In this document: in pieces, positions 1 to 9,707 of the stretch
Position numbering within the stretch: position 1 is the first letter of the stretch
Layout: each line of letters begins with the position of its first letter
Assembly: GCA_021399435.1 (NCBI GenBank)
Contig: JAJTUP010000065.1
Location: forward strand, 248,001 to 312,000
Reading direction: 5' to 3'
DNA: 64,000 nt
Source: Diaporthe sp. PMI_573
Lineage: Eukaryota; Ascomycota; Sordariomycetes; Diaporthales; Diaporthaceae
Program-made: the position numbers and the translations under genes
Notes under the pieces: model-generated
Told to the model about the DNA's origin: nothing
Databases searched by the model: none
What the model saw: only the letters and a program-made list of their open reading frames with translations

Positions 1-729
1 TGCGAGACCTCCCGGGGCAACGTTCTGATCGTGGTTTTTGGTCTTTGGTGGGACGGTGCCAACAAGCGCAGCTGACGATGAGGGCGAAGCTAGCAGAGAG
101 TTTACCTCATTCCTCTGACCATTAATTTCGTTTTGAGGGGGATCAAGGTCCTCCTCTCCCTCAGCGTGCTGGTCTTCTGAACTATATTCCGCCCCCTCTT
201 CTCTATCATCCCTTCCCTCGTCCTCTCCCACAATTACTCTCCCACCGTCATCTTCTTCTGCGTCTTCGTATTCTTCAGAGACATGAGAGCTGCCTTTGCG
301 ACTTACCTCATGCTTGTCACGGACTGCCTGGATGTCGTGAGGGGTCAGATAAGTCCTCTTTGGGGGGTGGGCTACCAATACAGAGCCTTTCCGCCTCGTC
401 TTGGTCTTTTGCTGGATCCTCGTGTCTATTTCTTCTATGAGGGCAAGGGCAATGCGGTCTTTCAGCTTGGAATTGTCAGCAGAGGCCTTGGCTTGCTGCC
501 GCGTCGTCGCGCGTGGCGGGGCTGAACCTGGGTGGCCTTGGGCTCGGTCAAACTTGTCGAAATAGTCGGTGAGGGCACTTAAGGAATCTAGAAGCCCTAT
601 GGACCATTTAGAAGGGCACAGCTCAGACCGCCCGCGTGAGTCGAAGATCAACTTCGGCCACACTCCAAGACGCTTGTAGATCCGTTCCGCCGGGTCGTCG
701 TGGCGTTTAGATGGGCAAGGTGATGTCAT
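1..729 (-). CDS. Uncharacterised acidic protein, N-terminal 243 codons, runs off left edge
   Basis: A minus-strand frame is open without interruption from an ATG at 729 to the window edge, 243 codons. I translated it by hand; the stop lies outside the window. The N-terminal half is basic to neutral (starts MTSPCPSKRHDDPAERIYKR). A lysine/arginine-rich patch (IQQKTKTRRK) follows near the middle. The second half is very rich in Glu and Asp with Ser. Possible donor-like GTAAGT and GTAAAC lie in frame, but the frame stays open through them, so no intron is needed. I do not recognise the family; length and composition suggest a low-complexity nuclear or regulatory protein, which is inference. Confidence 0.6.
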   Translation of the reverse strand, partial: MTSPCPSKRHDDPAERIYKRLGVWPKLIFDSRGRSELCPSKWSIGLLDSLSALTDYFDKFDRAQGHPGSAPPRATTRQQAKASADNSKLKDRIALALIEEIDTRIQQKTKTRRKGSVLVAHPPKRTYLTPHDIQAVRDKHEVSRKGSSHVSEEYEDAEEDDGGRVIVGEDEGRDDREEGAEYSSEDQHAEGEEDLDPPQNEINGQRNEVNSLLASPSSSAALVGTVPPKTKNHDQNVAPGGLA

Positions 730-1633
730 GCTATTGGCTATAGACAAGATTTAATGTGTAAGCTTGGTATTTTCAATTGGCACAATGCATGGGTTGATGG
801 ACGCTATAAAGAAAGAAGGTGAAGGATAGTGGAACGAGAGTAGGGTAGGACATCCTATCTATAGTTGATAACAAGCCCGTCGCCTGCAGCCACAGTCCAC
901 CCACCCAGCTTTTTCAGTGCGCCCACCCTGCAAGACCATCACATTTTGAGGTATCTTTCTGACTAATCTCTCCAACAGCTACCCCGCAATTGTGAGGAAA
1001 ATCTATTCCTCCTTAAGCGGTACTTTAGAATACTTCCTTTGGCCTTCTGGCTGTCTGGCCTTCTGGCCCTCTAGCCCTAATTTTTGGAGTACCGGTAGCT
1101 GAATTCTGGCATATTTCCAGGGAAGGCGTAGTCCTAGGCTATGTAATTTTTCTAAGCCGTAAGTAGACAATGGTAAACAGTGCAAACGAAGAGAAGTTTG
1201 GTAAGGGGGGGAATTTCTTTGAGGCTTTCAAAGGTACCATCACACCTTGTTAGGGTTAGAAGAGAGTGTAAAGAACAAATTCTTGCTTGCCCTTTTGCTT
1301 TTATGTATCGACCGCGGGTTCAAAATCGCCTGTCCATTGAGCGCACTTTTGTCAACGGCCAGGTTGAGAGCCACACGCAGCTCCCACCACAATGTGCAGT
1401 CACTCCCACCAAGTGAACGGGTTCCAACGACCTCCAAGGACGTCGACGGCTGTCGGATTGAGGGCTGTCGCGGATACCCCAGGGGATTGCTGGCGGGGGT
1501 GTGGATGACTGCCGTTGGTGCCGACACTGTTGCTGACCCGGTGGCCTATAGGACGGAGGGCACCGTTGTCGATTTTGGTTGTGTCTGATGAGATCGGTGC
1601 GATCGAGTTGGGTTTTGGAGCGTCAAGCGCGCT
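730..1633. other. No supported gene
   Basis: Only short overlapping frames on both strands with no recognisable motif. The first ~200 bases are the presumed 5' flank of the minus-strand gene that starts at 729. I see no repeat or terminal inverted repeat here. Confidence 0.5.
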
Positions 1634-2257
1634 TCAGTAGGCCATTCTTAATTTATTCTGCTCTCGGGCTTCGAAGCAGTCAAACCTCCCGGCCTGAAGT
1701 CTAAGGTTCTCTACCGTGATGCCATAAGCAATTTTTAGCCTATGGTGGTCATGGTCAACCAGCAGAACGTCGTCGGATGGGCCTGGCTGAGGTGGTACTA
1801 GATGTATGGTATATAAAGTAACGTTACTGAGATGTGCTCGAGAGAAGTAATTAGTGTAAGTGCGAAGGCCTTGTATCGGCTGAGCGTCAGTCCTTGGCTT
1901 CTTGCCTCCGGCCTCTGATCGTAAACGCTTATTAGGCCTATCCTCGTCCTGGTCACGGCTTCTGCGGCGAGTTATAAGGATAAATGCGCTGTTCTTCGTT
2001 TTGGCGCCTATTACCTTTGATTGATTACCAAGACGAAGACGAACTCCAGCATCAACCGACAGCCTTGTCATCGAAGTAAACCCTGACATTCCAGGGAAAT
2101 GTCTTCCACTAACGACCTGGAGCCGGGCGACTGGTTCCACCGAGCCAACATCTGGCTCAAGTATGATGTCAACTGTTCGCCCTTCGAGTACTGCTACTTT
2201 AACGTCAAATTTTCGTACGGGACATGGCTGCTGCTGCTGCTCGACCTGGCCCTTCAC
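1634..2257 (-). CDS. Hypothetical protein (207 codons, uncertain)
   Basis: Open frame of 207 residues. The centre has a basic patch (RRRSRDQDEDRPNKRLRSE) resembling a nuclear localisation signal, and the C-terminal ~80 residues look like ordinary globular sequence (TLYTIHLVPPQPGPSDD and after). The first ~55 residues lie opposite a hydrophobic plus-strand frame (2099-2500), so they may be antisense. A later Met near 2092 (MSGFTSMTRL) would avoid the overlap. No family recognised. Confidence 0.3.
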   Translation of the reverse strand: MKGQVEQQQQPCPVRKFDVKVAVLEGRTVDIILEPDVGSVEPVARLQVVSGRHFPGMSGFTSMTRLSVDAGVRLRLGNQSKVIGAKTKNSAFILITRRRSRDQDEDRPNKRLRSEAGGKKPRTDAQPIQGLRTYTNYFSRAHLSNVTLYTIHLVPPQPGPSDDVLLVDHDHHRLKIAYGITVENLRLQAGRFDCFEAREQNKLRMAY

Positions 2258-2500
2258 GGTATGCTCGCCGGCGTCGACATCTATACCATCATCCTGTGGA
2301 CCGACGCCGGCTTTGTTTACCGGGCGGCCTTGGCGTCGCTGGGGGTCTGTGGGCTGGCCTTCATGCTAAACATGTCGATTCTGTTTGTGTCCTTCGCACA
2401 TGGATACATTGCGACAATCTTTTTGCAGTCGGTGCTCGTTGCGTTCAGGCCGGTGGCGATGACGGGCTTGACGGCCACTATCCAAGTCTGTTGCGAATGA
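2099..2500 (+). CDS. Hypothetical membrane protein or fragment (133 aa)
   Basis: Plus-strand ATG frame with two long hydrophobic stretches: about residues 40-67 (from YGTWLLLLLDLALHGMLAG) and about 76-117. Together they predict three or so membrane passes. The N-terminal 35 residues are polar with aromatic residues. It overlaps the start of the minus-strand frame at 1634-2257, and only one can be real over 2099-2257. It may be a truncated multi-pass protein; no family is recognised. Confidence 0.3.
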   Translation: MSSTNDLEPGDWFHRANIWLKYDVNCSPFEYCYFNVKFSYGTWLLLLLDLALHGMLAGVDIYTIILWTDAGFVYRAALASLGVCGLAFMLNMSILFVSFAHGYIATIFLQSVLVAFRPVAMTGLTATIQVCCE

Positions 2501-2816
2501 CCATGAAGCTATTTCCGCCCAGCAGATCGTGAAATGCCTAGCCAAGAATGGCGACTACATACCGAGAAAGGACGGTATGCTTATCGGGCTGATTGCAGAG
2601 GAGGATATAGAGTGGCAATTGATTTCACGGTACGCCAGGATTAGTTAAGTGGCTTGTTGGTAAGGAACATTAGACATTCGGCAGCGGAACCCAAATTCTT
2701 TTTGACAGGGGGAGAGCAGTTGTAGAATTAAATTCAGTATTGTTTCAATCAAGCCCCAAGTGGACCTTCAAGATGATGCTTGCGTGGAGCACTAAGCTAA
2801 CATGACCGGCTTACCC

Positions 2817-3065
2817 CGGCTCAGAAGCCGCTCTCCAACTTCCGGTTCAAGCATCCGCAGCACGGTGATTTCTACGTAGACGCATCAACCGACGGCAAAT
2901 GGATAATGTTCCTGAACCACTCATCCGAAAAGCAGAACTGATTCTCCACGAGACCGCTGCGCCGCGGCAGCACGAGGGTCATCTACATGCGCACCAAGCG
3001 TCCCATCCGGGCTGGTGAGCAGCTGTTCGTAACCTACGGTAGGCACTACTTTGACAGTATGAGGT
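2817..3065 (+). pseudogene. SET-domain methyltransferase relic
   Basis: One frame reads through the C-terminal half of a SET domain. It has GDFYVDASTDGKWIMFLNHS, matching the family's F-x-NHS motif that binds the cofactor and forms the pseudoknot. After ~30 residues comes RAGEQLFVTYGRHYF, matching the GEEL-T-DYG-x-Y motif with the catalytic Tyr. A TGA at 2939-2941 interrupts the frame just after NHSSEKQN, so no functional protein is made. The N-terminal half of the domain and the pre-SET region are absent. SET proteins methylate histone or other lysines; this copy is a fragment. The TGA fits a CGA-to-TGA transition. Confidence 0.7.
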
Positions 3066-3714
3066 ACAATAGTGGCTCGAAAAACTGCCAATATACGACG
3101 GCTGGGATAGAGAGGAAAGGGGCTAATAAGCTTGAATAGAGTCTGTTGTCAGACGAGTTCCGGGAGACTGTGCGAGCAGCTAACCCAAGGCGAGATGGCC
3201 TCAGGGCGGGTTGACAAATTGGGGGCCTTGGTGCGTTCAGACGCCATCGTGACCCTCTCTGCTATCAGACTTATACGACTTAAATGTGGTCTTGGGATGG
3301 TCGACAACCGGTTGAGTTGATCTGCTACCAGTAACAGCGATTATACTTGTCAATATCATGATAGCGCTATTGACAGGGCACAGCTCAATTGTTGACGAAC
3401 GGGCACGGTGCTGAGAACTTTGGGACCTCGAGACCTGGGCGATTTAACCACTAGCCGGTAAGGTCGCAACGACTGCTGGCACTCTTGGACCTCTGCAGCA
3501 GTTGAAGCAAGAGAAGGAGATTCTGGAGCGCCGCGTGATGGATTGCATGTCTCAATTACGCCGGTCACAGAGATTTGTAAATCATATCGTAACTTTGACT
3601 GAGTCCCTCTGCGTCACAGACCGCAAATGCCCAGGAAGATCAAACAGACTGGACCAGGCTGGTGCCACCCTGAGGAAGGTGACCGAATCCCCGCTGCCAG
3701 ACGAACATAGATGA
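3066..3714. other. No supported gene
   Basis: Several frames of 60-70 codons overlap on both strands. A short plus-strand stretch near 3500 (LKQEKEILERRVMDCMSQL) would be a coiled coil if translated, but it has no start, homologue or context I can identify. Confidence 0.4.
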
Positions 3715-4017
3715 AATCCGCGCTTGTCGCGAATGGCAATCGATCTCTTTTCCATTCCGGCTATGTCTTCGGAGCCAGAGCGAATATTTAGCCTTGCCGG
3801 ACAGATGGTCACAGCTCAGAGAGGCCGCCTCAAAGCGGATCTTATAGGAGCTGCTCAATGTCTTTCGTCGTGGGAGAAAAGTGGGGTTATCCAGATATCC
3901 AAATGAGATCCAAATCGATTCAAATCAAATCAAATCAAATCAAATCGATGATTTTACTATCCAAATCAAATCAAATTGGACCCCTGATTTGATTTGATTT
4001 ATTTGTTTGCAAGTCTG
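3715..4017 (+). mobile_element. hAT transposon 3' end with C-terminal dimerisation domain fragment
   Basis: The frame 3715-3906 gives about 62 residues of the hAT C-terminal dimerisation domain: LSRMAIDLFSIPAMSSEPER, then IFSLAG, an R-x-R-L-x-x-D segment, and CLSSW. These match the family's MA-D-l-sIPamS-ecERlFS signature. Everything N-terminal is missing. The stop at 3906 is followed by AAATC-rich sequence (3908-4017) ending in GTTTGCAAGTCTG, the probable terminal inverted repeat. The 110-bp tail is identical to one at 50701-50810. A dead 5'-deleted copy; no target duplication could be tested because the left end is lost. Confidence 0.8.
3908..4017 (+). repeat. 110-bp hAT tail, identical to 50701-50810 (inverted)
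   Basis: Read by eye, 3908-4017 equals the reverse complement of 50701-50810 over all 110 bases. It contains two clusters of the pentamer AAATC and ends with GTTTGCAAGTCTG. In both places it lies downstream of hAT coding sequence. It is therefore the 3' subterminal region and terminus of one hAT family. Confidence 0.85.
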
Positions 4018-4024
4018 TGGGCAA

Positions 4025-4099
4025 CTGTATATTCCGTGGCTGTATATTCCGTGGCTGTATATTCCGTGGCTGTATATTCCGTGGCTGTATATTCCGTGG
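4025..4099. repeat. Five tandem copies of a 15-bp unit
   Basis: The unit CTGTATATTCCGTGG is repeated five times without change, starting 8 bases after the hAT terminus at 4017. The 15-bp period keeps every frame open, which explains the repetitive short frames on both strands. It is a minisatellite with no spacers, so it is not a CRISPR. Confidence 0.9.
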
Positions 4100-4769
4100 C
4101 TGTCGTTGATGGCTATATGCTTGGTGAGGGGCGGCCGTGTGCGTTGGCCAAACGGCACGGCGGCGGCGGCGACGGCGACGGGCGTGACGCCCGCACGTTG
4201 AGCCTGGCACTATCTCACAAGCGTTGATAAGGTTCAGGCTACGGTTCAGCGACAGCATGCGCCTCTGAGAACATACACCACCAATCCTGCGCATGCGAGT
4301 CGAACAGTTATCAAGCGATTTGAGTACGAAAGCTAAATCTAGTACGAGCTACCCGGCCTTTACGTCAGCGTCTTGCAAGGACGACCACGCCCTCGCTTGA
4401 CGACGACCGACTGTGCTGCTTGCGGTTCTTTCCCCGGAATCGCGCCTGAGCAGCGACCTTTCGCTGGTCCCATTCTGCGATCAGACCTGATAAATACTCC
4501 AAATTACTCTGACCTCTATTGACCAAGGCTACAGCATCGGCTAATTGCAGCATTGCGAATTTCAAGAAAAGGCCTCTAACTCGAACACGAAGATGGCTGT
4601 CAACTGAACTTTGTGTGCAGTGGACACCTAGAAAGGAGATGCGGGCTTAGAGAATGAGTCACTGCAGCTCACATCCGGTTTCCTGACGACATGCTACAAT
4701 GCAGGGGGCTCCCGGAAACCTGCAGTAAGGGCTCATCACTTCATGAAGCATAACAGAGTATCACTTGGC
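4100..4769. other. No supported gene
   Basis: A short CGG-rich patch lies near 4157-4180 and frames are brief. Nothing recognisable up to the pogo/Fot1 relic. Confidence 0.4.
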
Positions 4770-5075
4770 TCATAACGCCGAGTTTTGGACAACTTCTCAG
4801 CTCACAAAGTTGGTCTTAATCCGGCCCCTCCTCCCAGCAATATCGTCGTACGCTTCCTCCCGAAGAATATCACATCTCTCTATCAGCCACTGGACCAGGG
4901 GATTATTAACAACACCAAGCAATACTATCGTCGCTTTTCTTCAGCGGATTTGTCTTGATCTGGGCGAAGAAGAGAACCCCGTGAAGGCAGTGGACCTACG
5001 GAGAGCTATCATATGGCTGTTCCACAACTGGGTTGCAGATGTCAGGGACCCTACCATATAGAAATGCTGGCACAA
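4770..5075 (+). pseudogene. Fot1/pogo-type (Tc1-mariner) transposase relic
   Basis: Two plus-strand frames joined by a frameshift give the C-terminal part of a DDE_1 transposase. The first reads VLDNFSAHK (second catalytic Asp region, LLDN-SAH in the family), then FLPKNITSLYQPLDQGIINN, the classic LPPNTTS-QPLDQGvI motif. It then breaks near 4930-4950. The second frame continues with GEEENPVKAVDLRRAIIWL and a tail. The N-terminal DNA-binding domain, first Asp and final catalytic residue are absent. A decayed Tc1/mariner relic in the Fot1 branch of fungal elements. Confidence 0.75.
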
Positions 5076-5163
5076 GTATATACTATTGCAAAACCACGGC
5101 CGAGAGATTATAGTGCTAAGTCACAGAGAGGACGAGGGTTAGAGAGAGAAAGAGAATAATGAA

Positions 5164-7094
5164 CTAGGACGCCCATTCACTAGTCTGAGTTGCTAGGTCG
5201 CAAGCACTAATCCTGGTGGCCTCATTAACCAGCATCTCTCTCACAAGTGACTGGAGCTTAGTTTCTTTGCTGCTTTCTCCCGCGCCTTGAAGCTCATCGC
5301 GGCGGCGTCCAACAAGACCCAACCAATTTTGCATCGACATCACTGCCTCGGGTGCGTGCTGCTGGATCGCATTCACGTTCCATCCTCGTTCCTTGTCTGG
5401 GAGACGGATGCGACGAAGCAGGTAGAGCATCACGACACCCAAGGAGAAGACATCCGCCAGAGGGCCCCGTCGTTTGTGTTGCAACCACTCAGGCGCCAAG
5501 TACCAGGGTGATCCGCCCCCGGCGTCGTAGGGCTCCAATTTCAAATTCCTCGAAAGTCCGAAGTCGATAACGACAGCTTTAGCCCTGAGACCGCTCGTGG
5601 GATCGGCTGCACGGTAAAGGATATTCCCGGCCTTGATATCGTTATGGACGAGGCCCTGGCCGGAAAAGTAGGCCAGGGCGCTGGAGACATCCGCAAGTAT
5701 GCGGCACGTATCATCGGTACTACCTTTGAAGAATCGCGCATTGGGTCCGGAGGGGAAACACCAGTGAGGAGTGGCAAGGTCGTGAGAATCTCGGTGCTCG
5801 ATGATCAGAGCCAGCAGGCGAGAGTCAAATGCAAGGAGGTTCGCAATGCACGGCTGTCAGGTCTTGTCAGTGAACGTGCACGTGGTGGTATGGATCAATC
5901 TCGACGTTGGAAACATACATGTTGAAGGTCCCTGTGCGCTTGAAACTCTCGCTTCCAGCGTTTTATGACGGCAGCAATGTCATATGGCTCGGTGGCGGTG
6001 ATCTTGTGGAGCTTGACAGCAACAACAGCAGGCTGTGAGGACCCGTCCTTCCAAACTGCTTTGAAAACATCCGCATAGTCGCCCCTTTTAAGGTATCGGT
6101 CGATGCGTTTGATGGAGTACTCGAGTTGGCCCGTGACACTGTCCACCATGTTCAAGGTCTGGTCCTCACCGAGTCCAATGCTGACCAAGATGTCAACGTC
6201 GACCACAGTAGGTCGGATAATAGTCTTCTGGTCCTGGGGCAAGGGACTCTCAGTAGCTCCTCTCACAGCAACCCCCGAGGAGGGCTTGGATCTCTTGGAT
6301 CTCTTGGAAGACGGAACTGGAAGCTCGGCTGCCCTTTTCGTGGCCTCGTCTTTAAGAAGAAGACGGTATCGGCGAGGGCGAAGGAGGAATTCCAAGACAG
6401 TTTCGTCGTCACGGAGTTGCCAACATCCCGGATATATAACAGCATACTGCCTCGGGGTTATCTCGAACGCATCGAGCCCGTCCGGCCCGTACTCGAGAAA
6501 GAGCGAATCGTTGGTCTCGTTCTTGATGAGTACATCCTCCTTCCATGGGATGGGAAACATGGTGACCTTAATGCGCCCGGCGTTGCAGGACCAACCTATC
6601 TCGGCGCGGCTGTGCATAGCCCCAAGTACACTTGGTTCGCCGGGAGCTTCAAAACGCACTTCCGCAGGCTGCTCAGCGTTGAGAGTAATGTGCGTATCTC
6701 CTTCAGGCTGCTGGAAGAGAACCCTTAGCTGAGGTGCCCGCTCCAGCTCCAGCTGGTGTAAAGGGATCCTTTGCGGGATGGCATCGCGACACCGGTCTGG
6801 CACATCATCCTGAGAGTCTGTATTCCATTTGATGATGCCTTGCTCTCGAAGGCTGTCGAAATGCGATTCGTTAAAGGCATTGGCTTCAGCCCCGTTAGTG
6901 TCATCTGTCCTAAGAGCGTCTGGGGTCCCAGCTATGCCCGAGGAACTCGACTTAATGATGCCTTGCTTCCGAAGCTGATCGAAATGTGACTCGTTGAAGG
7001 AGTTGGTCTCAGCTCCGTCGCTGTCGACTGTCCTGGGAGCATCCTGAATCCGAGCAGCCACTTTTGAGGCGAAACACCGAAGAAACAGATCCAT
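5164..7094 (-). CDS. Protein kinase-domain protein, two exons, 621 aa
   Basis: Exon 1 is 7094-5919 (392 codons); a phase-0 intron (GTATGT...GACAG, 65 bp, 5918-5854) follows; exon 2 is 5853-5164. Splicing gives a continuous 621-residue protein. Residues ~18-48 and ~59-89 are a tandem duplication (SFNESHFDQLRKQGIIK / AFNESHFDSLREQGIIK). A middle region (~110-270) is beta-rich-looking and of unknown type. The kinase domain starts near 330: a glycine loop reduced to GDYADV, the ATP-binding Lys in VVAVK (~361), a probable helix-C Glu (~383), catalytic loop HNDIKAGN (~462-469, HND instead of HRD), DFG (~489-491) and YLAPEW. Catalytic Asp and Lys are present, so activity is plausible. Substrate unknown. 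The gene is divergent from the gene at 7635. Confidence 0.9.
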
Positions 7095-7634
7095 ATGTTC
7101 ATAAATACAACAGACAAGACAAGCAAGTTGCGGGAGATCGGCGGTGAGGGAATGGTAGAGCCAACACTAACAGTTGCAAGAGCCACACCTCATTAATAAG
7201 GTAAACAGGAAAGGTTGCCACAGGCCCGGCTGCTACGTCCTCGCGAGGCTCGCGAGAGGACTGGCTGGAAGTGCCTCGCCAGGCGCGTACGTGGAGCCCC
7301 AGTCATCACACCAACGTGCACGGTCAGCCATTCCGTAGTAACATTTTGTGTGTGCGTGCTCACAAGCGTGCACAACACCGTTCTGCGCTGCAGGGTGGAC
7401 TTGGCAAGGATGATGAGCCACTGAGGATTTCGCTTGGCGGTGAGTTCTGATCCACTCAGGCGCGCAGTGCACAGCCGATTCTAACCGCCAGAACCGCCCG
7501 ACGACATCTCCTGTCTGCCAGAGCCTCAACGGCTTCTACCGGTATCCAATTTCGCTTCACTCCTCCATCAAAGCACACCTCTCGTCAGACAGATCATCTG
7601 CATTCGAAACATCGACCCTTACCTTACACTGACT
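7095..7634. other. Divergent intergenic region
   Basis: It separates the 5' ends of the minus-strand kinase gene (start 7094) and the plus-strand gene at 7635, so it should contain both promoters. The overlapping short frames here look like chance. No clear TATA element next to either start. Confidence 0.5.
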
Positions 7635-8966
7635 ATGGAGGACGACCTGGGTATCTTCCGGCCTGAGCATCCCGACTATTTCGCCCAGCACCCGGATCAT
7701 CGCTGGGAGGCTGGGAAACTTGGACTGGATCTCGACGATGTGTTTACCACTCTTCCCAGAAAATACAACATGATGGCTATTCCTATCCTTGACCGCGAAT
7801 CGTTCCGGCTAGAAACACAAGACGTCTCGTCCATCGCCCGCAACCACGCCGAGTTTCACGAGCTGCTCCAGAGCCGACTGGAGGTGAGGCGGAAAGAACA
7901 GGTGAAAATGATGATGCACACACTCTCCTATCTCGCTTCCGATCCGGAGCAGATGGAGTTGCCTGACCGGGCGGCCAGACATTGGGGGCATGCCATGCAC
8001 ATTGCCCGCTCAAAATCATTCGACTGCATCGTCCGTTTCCTTGCCGGCTTCCTCCGCGACGAGGATCCCTCGGACAACATCGCGACTTTGGCCGCCGGCC
8101 AGGACGGCCACTCGACGCGCCAGACCGACGCAGCATCCCCCACCCAGAACAGCGGCAACATCCCCGGCAGTCCGCCCTCCGAGATATTCTCACGGCGATC
8201 TTCCAATGGCTCGACCGCAGACAAGAGCTCAGCGTCAAGCACGGCTAGCAGTCCGCGGACGCCGAAAAGATCATTCACTCCAGCAACCCCGAGCCTCACC
8301 GACGACGACCAAGACGAAGATGAGGTACGACCGACCAAGAGGATACGATTCGCCGACGACATGGTGAAACCGAGGGCGGCATCGCCACCACGTCGGCCGG
8401 TATCAACCCGAGCCACACGAGCCCGGAAGGGCCAGCCAGCCCCAGTGCCTCAGCCTCCCGGGTCAACTGTACCACCCACTATGATGGCTCCCTCCACTTC
8501 AGTGGGAGCACGGCCCAGTGCCGATGAAGCTAGCGGTGGCGATCCGTCCGAACGATGCGATAGCGTAAGCACGTCTCATCAAATACATCCGGGAAACAGC
8601 AGACAGCATTTAGTATATCTGGACGCGGAAGACGAAGGAAAGAACAACAACACAAGAAAGGCAAAGCACGACAAGGGACCTACTGGAGCCCAGGAGATTC
8701 GTCAGGACAGCTGCCGTCCACAGCCTCGAAGGGGCAAACCGCAAGCTCACCAGCCACCACGCACTAAGCCCAGCAGCAAAATACAGAAGTCCACATCATC
8801 ACGGCCCGACCAGAGAGCAACAAGGACGACAGCACAGGGCTCCCGCAGCAGAGGTGCCGTGCAGCTGACACGCTCCTCTCAACGGCTTACGCGGCGGAGT
8901 GGGCAAGGGAGCCGGTTCTTTCACGAGCTTGATTCACATGGCAAGGCTCGTTCAGTGGTGGCATGA
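7635..8966 (+). CDS. Uncharacterised protein with disordered basic C-terminus, 443 aa
   Basis: A single uninterrupted exon with a good start (CTATGGAGGACG). Residues 1-135 look folded and partly helical (for example EFHELLQSRLEVRRKEQVKM). From ~150 onward the sequence is rich in Ser, Thr, Pro, Arg and Gln and predicted disordered. It contains an SPRTPKRSFTPATPS phosphosite-like segment, an acidic run (DDDQDEDEV) and a basic PTKRIRFADD motif like a nuclear signal. I do not recognise a catalytic domain. The intact frame and codon-like composition argue for a real gene. It shares the divergent intergenic region with the kinase gene. Confidence 0.7.
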   Translation: MEDDLGIFRPEHPDYFAQHPDHRWEAGKLGLDLDDVFTTLPRKYNMMAIPILDRESFRLETQDVSSIARNHAEFHELLQSRLEVRRKEQVKMMMHTLSYLASDPEQMELPDRAARHWGHAMHIARSKSFDCIVRFLAGFLRDEDPSDNIATLAAGQDGHSTRQTDAASPTQNSGNIPGSPPSEIFSRRSSNGSTADKSSASSTASSPRTPKRSFTPATPSLTDDDQDEDEVRPTKRIRFADDMVKPRAASPPRRPVSTRATRARKGQPAPVPQPPGSTVPPTMMAPSTSVGARPSADEASGGDPSERCDSVSTSHQIHPGNSRQHLVYLDAEDEGKNNNTRKAKHDKGPTGAQEIRQDSCRPQPRRGKPQAHQPPRTKPSSKIQKSTSSRPDQRATRTTAQGSRSRGAVQLTRSSQRLTRRSGQGSRFFHELDSHGKARSVVA

Positions 8967-9707
8967 ACGTTAGGTACTTGTGCAGAGGAGAGTGTCTAAT
9001 CCCAGGTCTCGATCTTCACACCAAGACCACTGCGCTCGGGACATACCCGTAAACCTGGCAGGGCCGGGGGCAGCGGGCAGTCTTGACGCGGTGCGGTGGG
9101 GAAAGCTCTACTTCGGTGCTGTGATGGCATTCCTCACGGGCATGGTCGTTAATCTGACAGGGTCAGAGGCAGCGACGTAGCCTAGGTGGAATCGATACAG
9201 AAGGAAAGTTTCGCGGGCATGGTCGTTATCCTAGCAGGGCTGGGCGCAGCGGCGTAGCTTACCTGACTTTACCTACGGTAGGGCGAGTTCTACGGATTTG
9301 GTTGGTGGTTGATGACCGAGGGATTAGGCATTTCCCTACACGTCTACCATGAGAGCTAGAAGCCAGAGGCCAGTGGAAACCAGATGATGATGATATCCCC
9401 TATCGAAGACTTTATCACAAACGTTGGGAATTCCTTGGACGTATATATGCCGACGGGAACCCACATTCAACCAATCTTATCTTAGATAGCTTCCCGCCAT
9501 CGGACCGCTTATATCTTTCGTTAACAGCCTGGACGACGACTGGATTCCCACGAGGCCTGTATACAACGGTAGCCACGTATATGAATTATCAAAGAGATTT
9601 GGTAGGCAAGGGGCGTTCGTTTTACAGGGCATTCATAGCCCGCCATCCTCACTCTTCCACAATGAACAGGTCATGCTTCCTATGCAGCCTCTGACAAACC
9701 TCGCTAA
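8967..9707. other. Intergenic; may hold an unresolved 5' exon of the next gene
   Basis: There is no long frame. The DUF7924-type gene that follows is open back to a TAA at 9705-9707, and its family normally has a longer N-terminus, so an upstream exon may lie here. I could not define it with confidence. Confidence 0.4.

Noticed and set aside
4025..4099. CRISPR array
   Set aside because: Repeat units are directly adjacent without spacers and the genome is eukaryotic.
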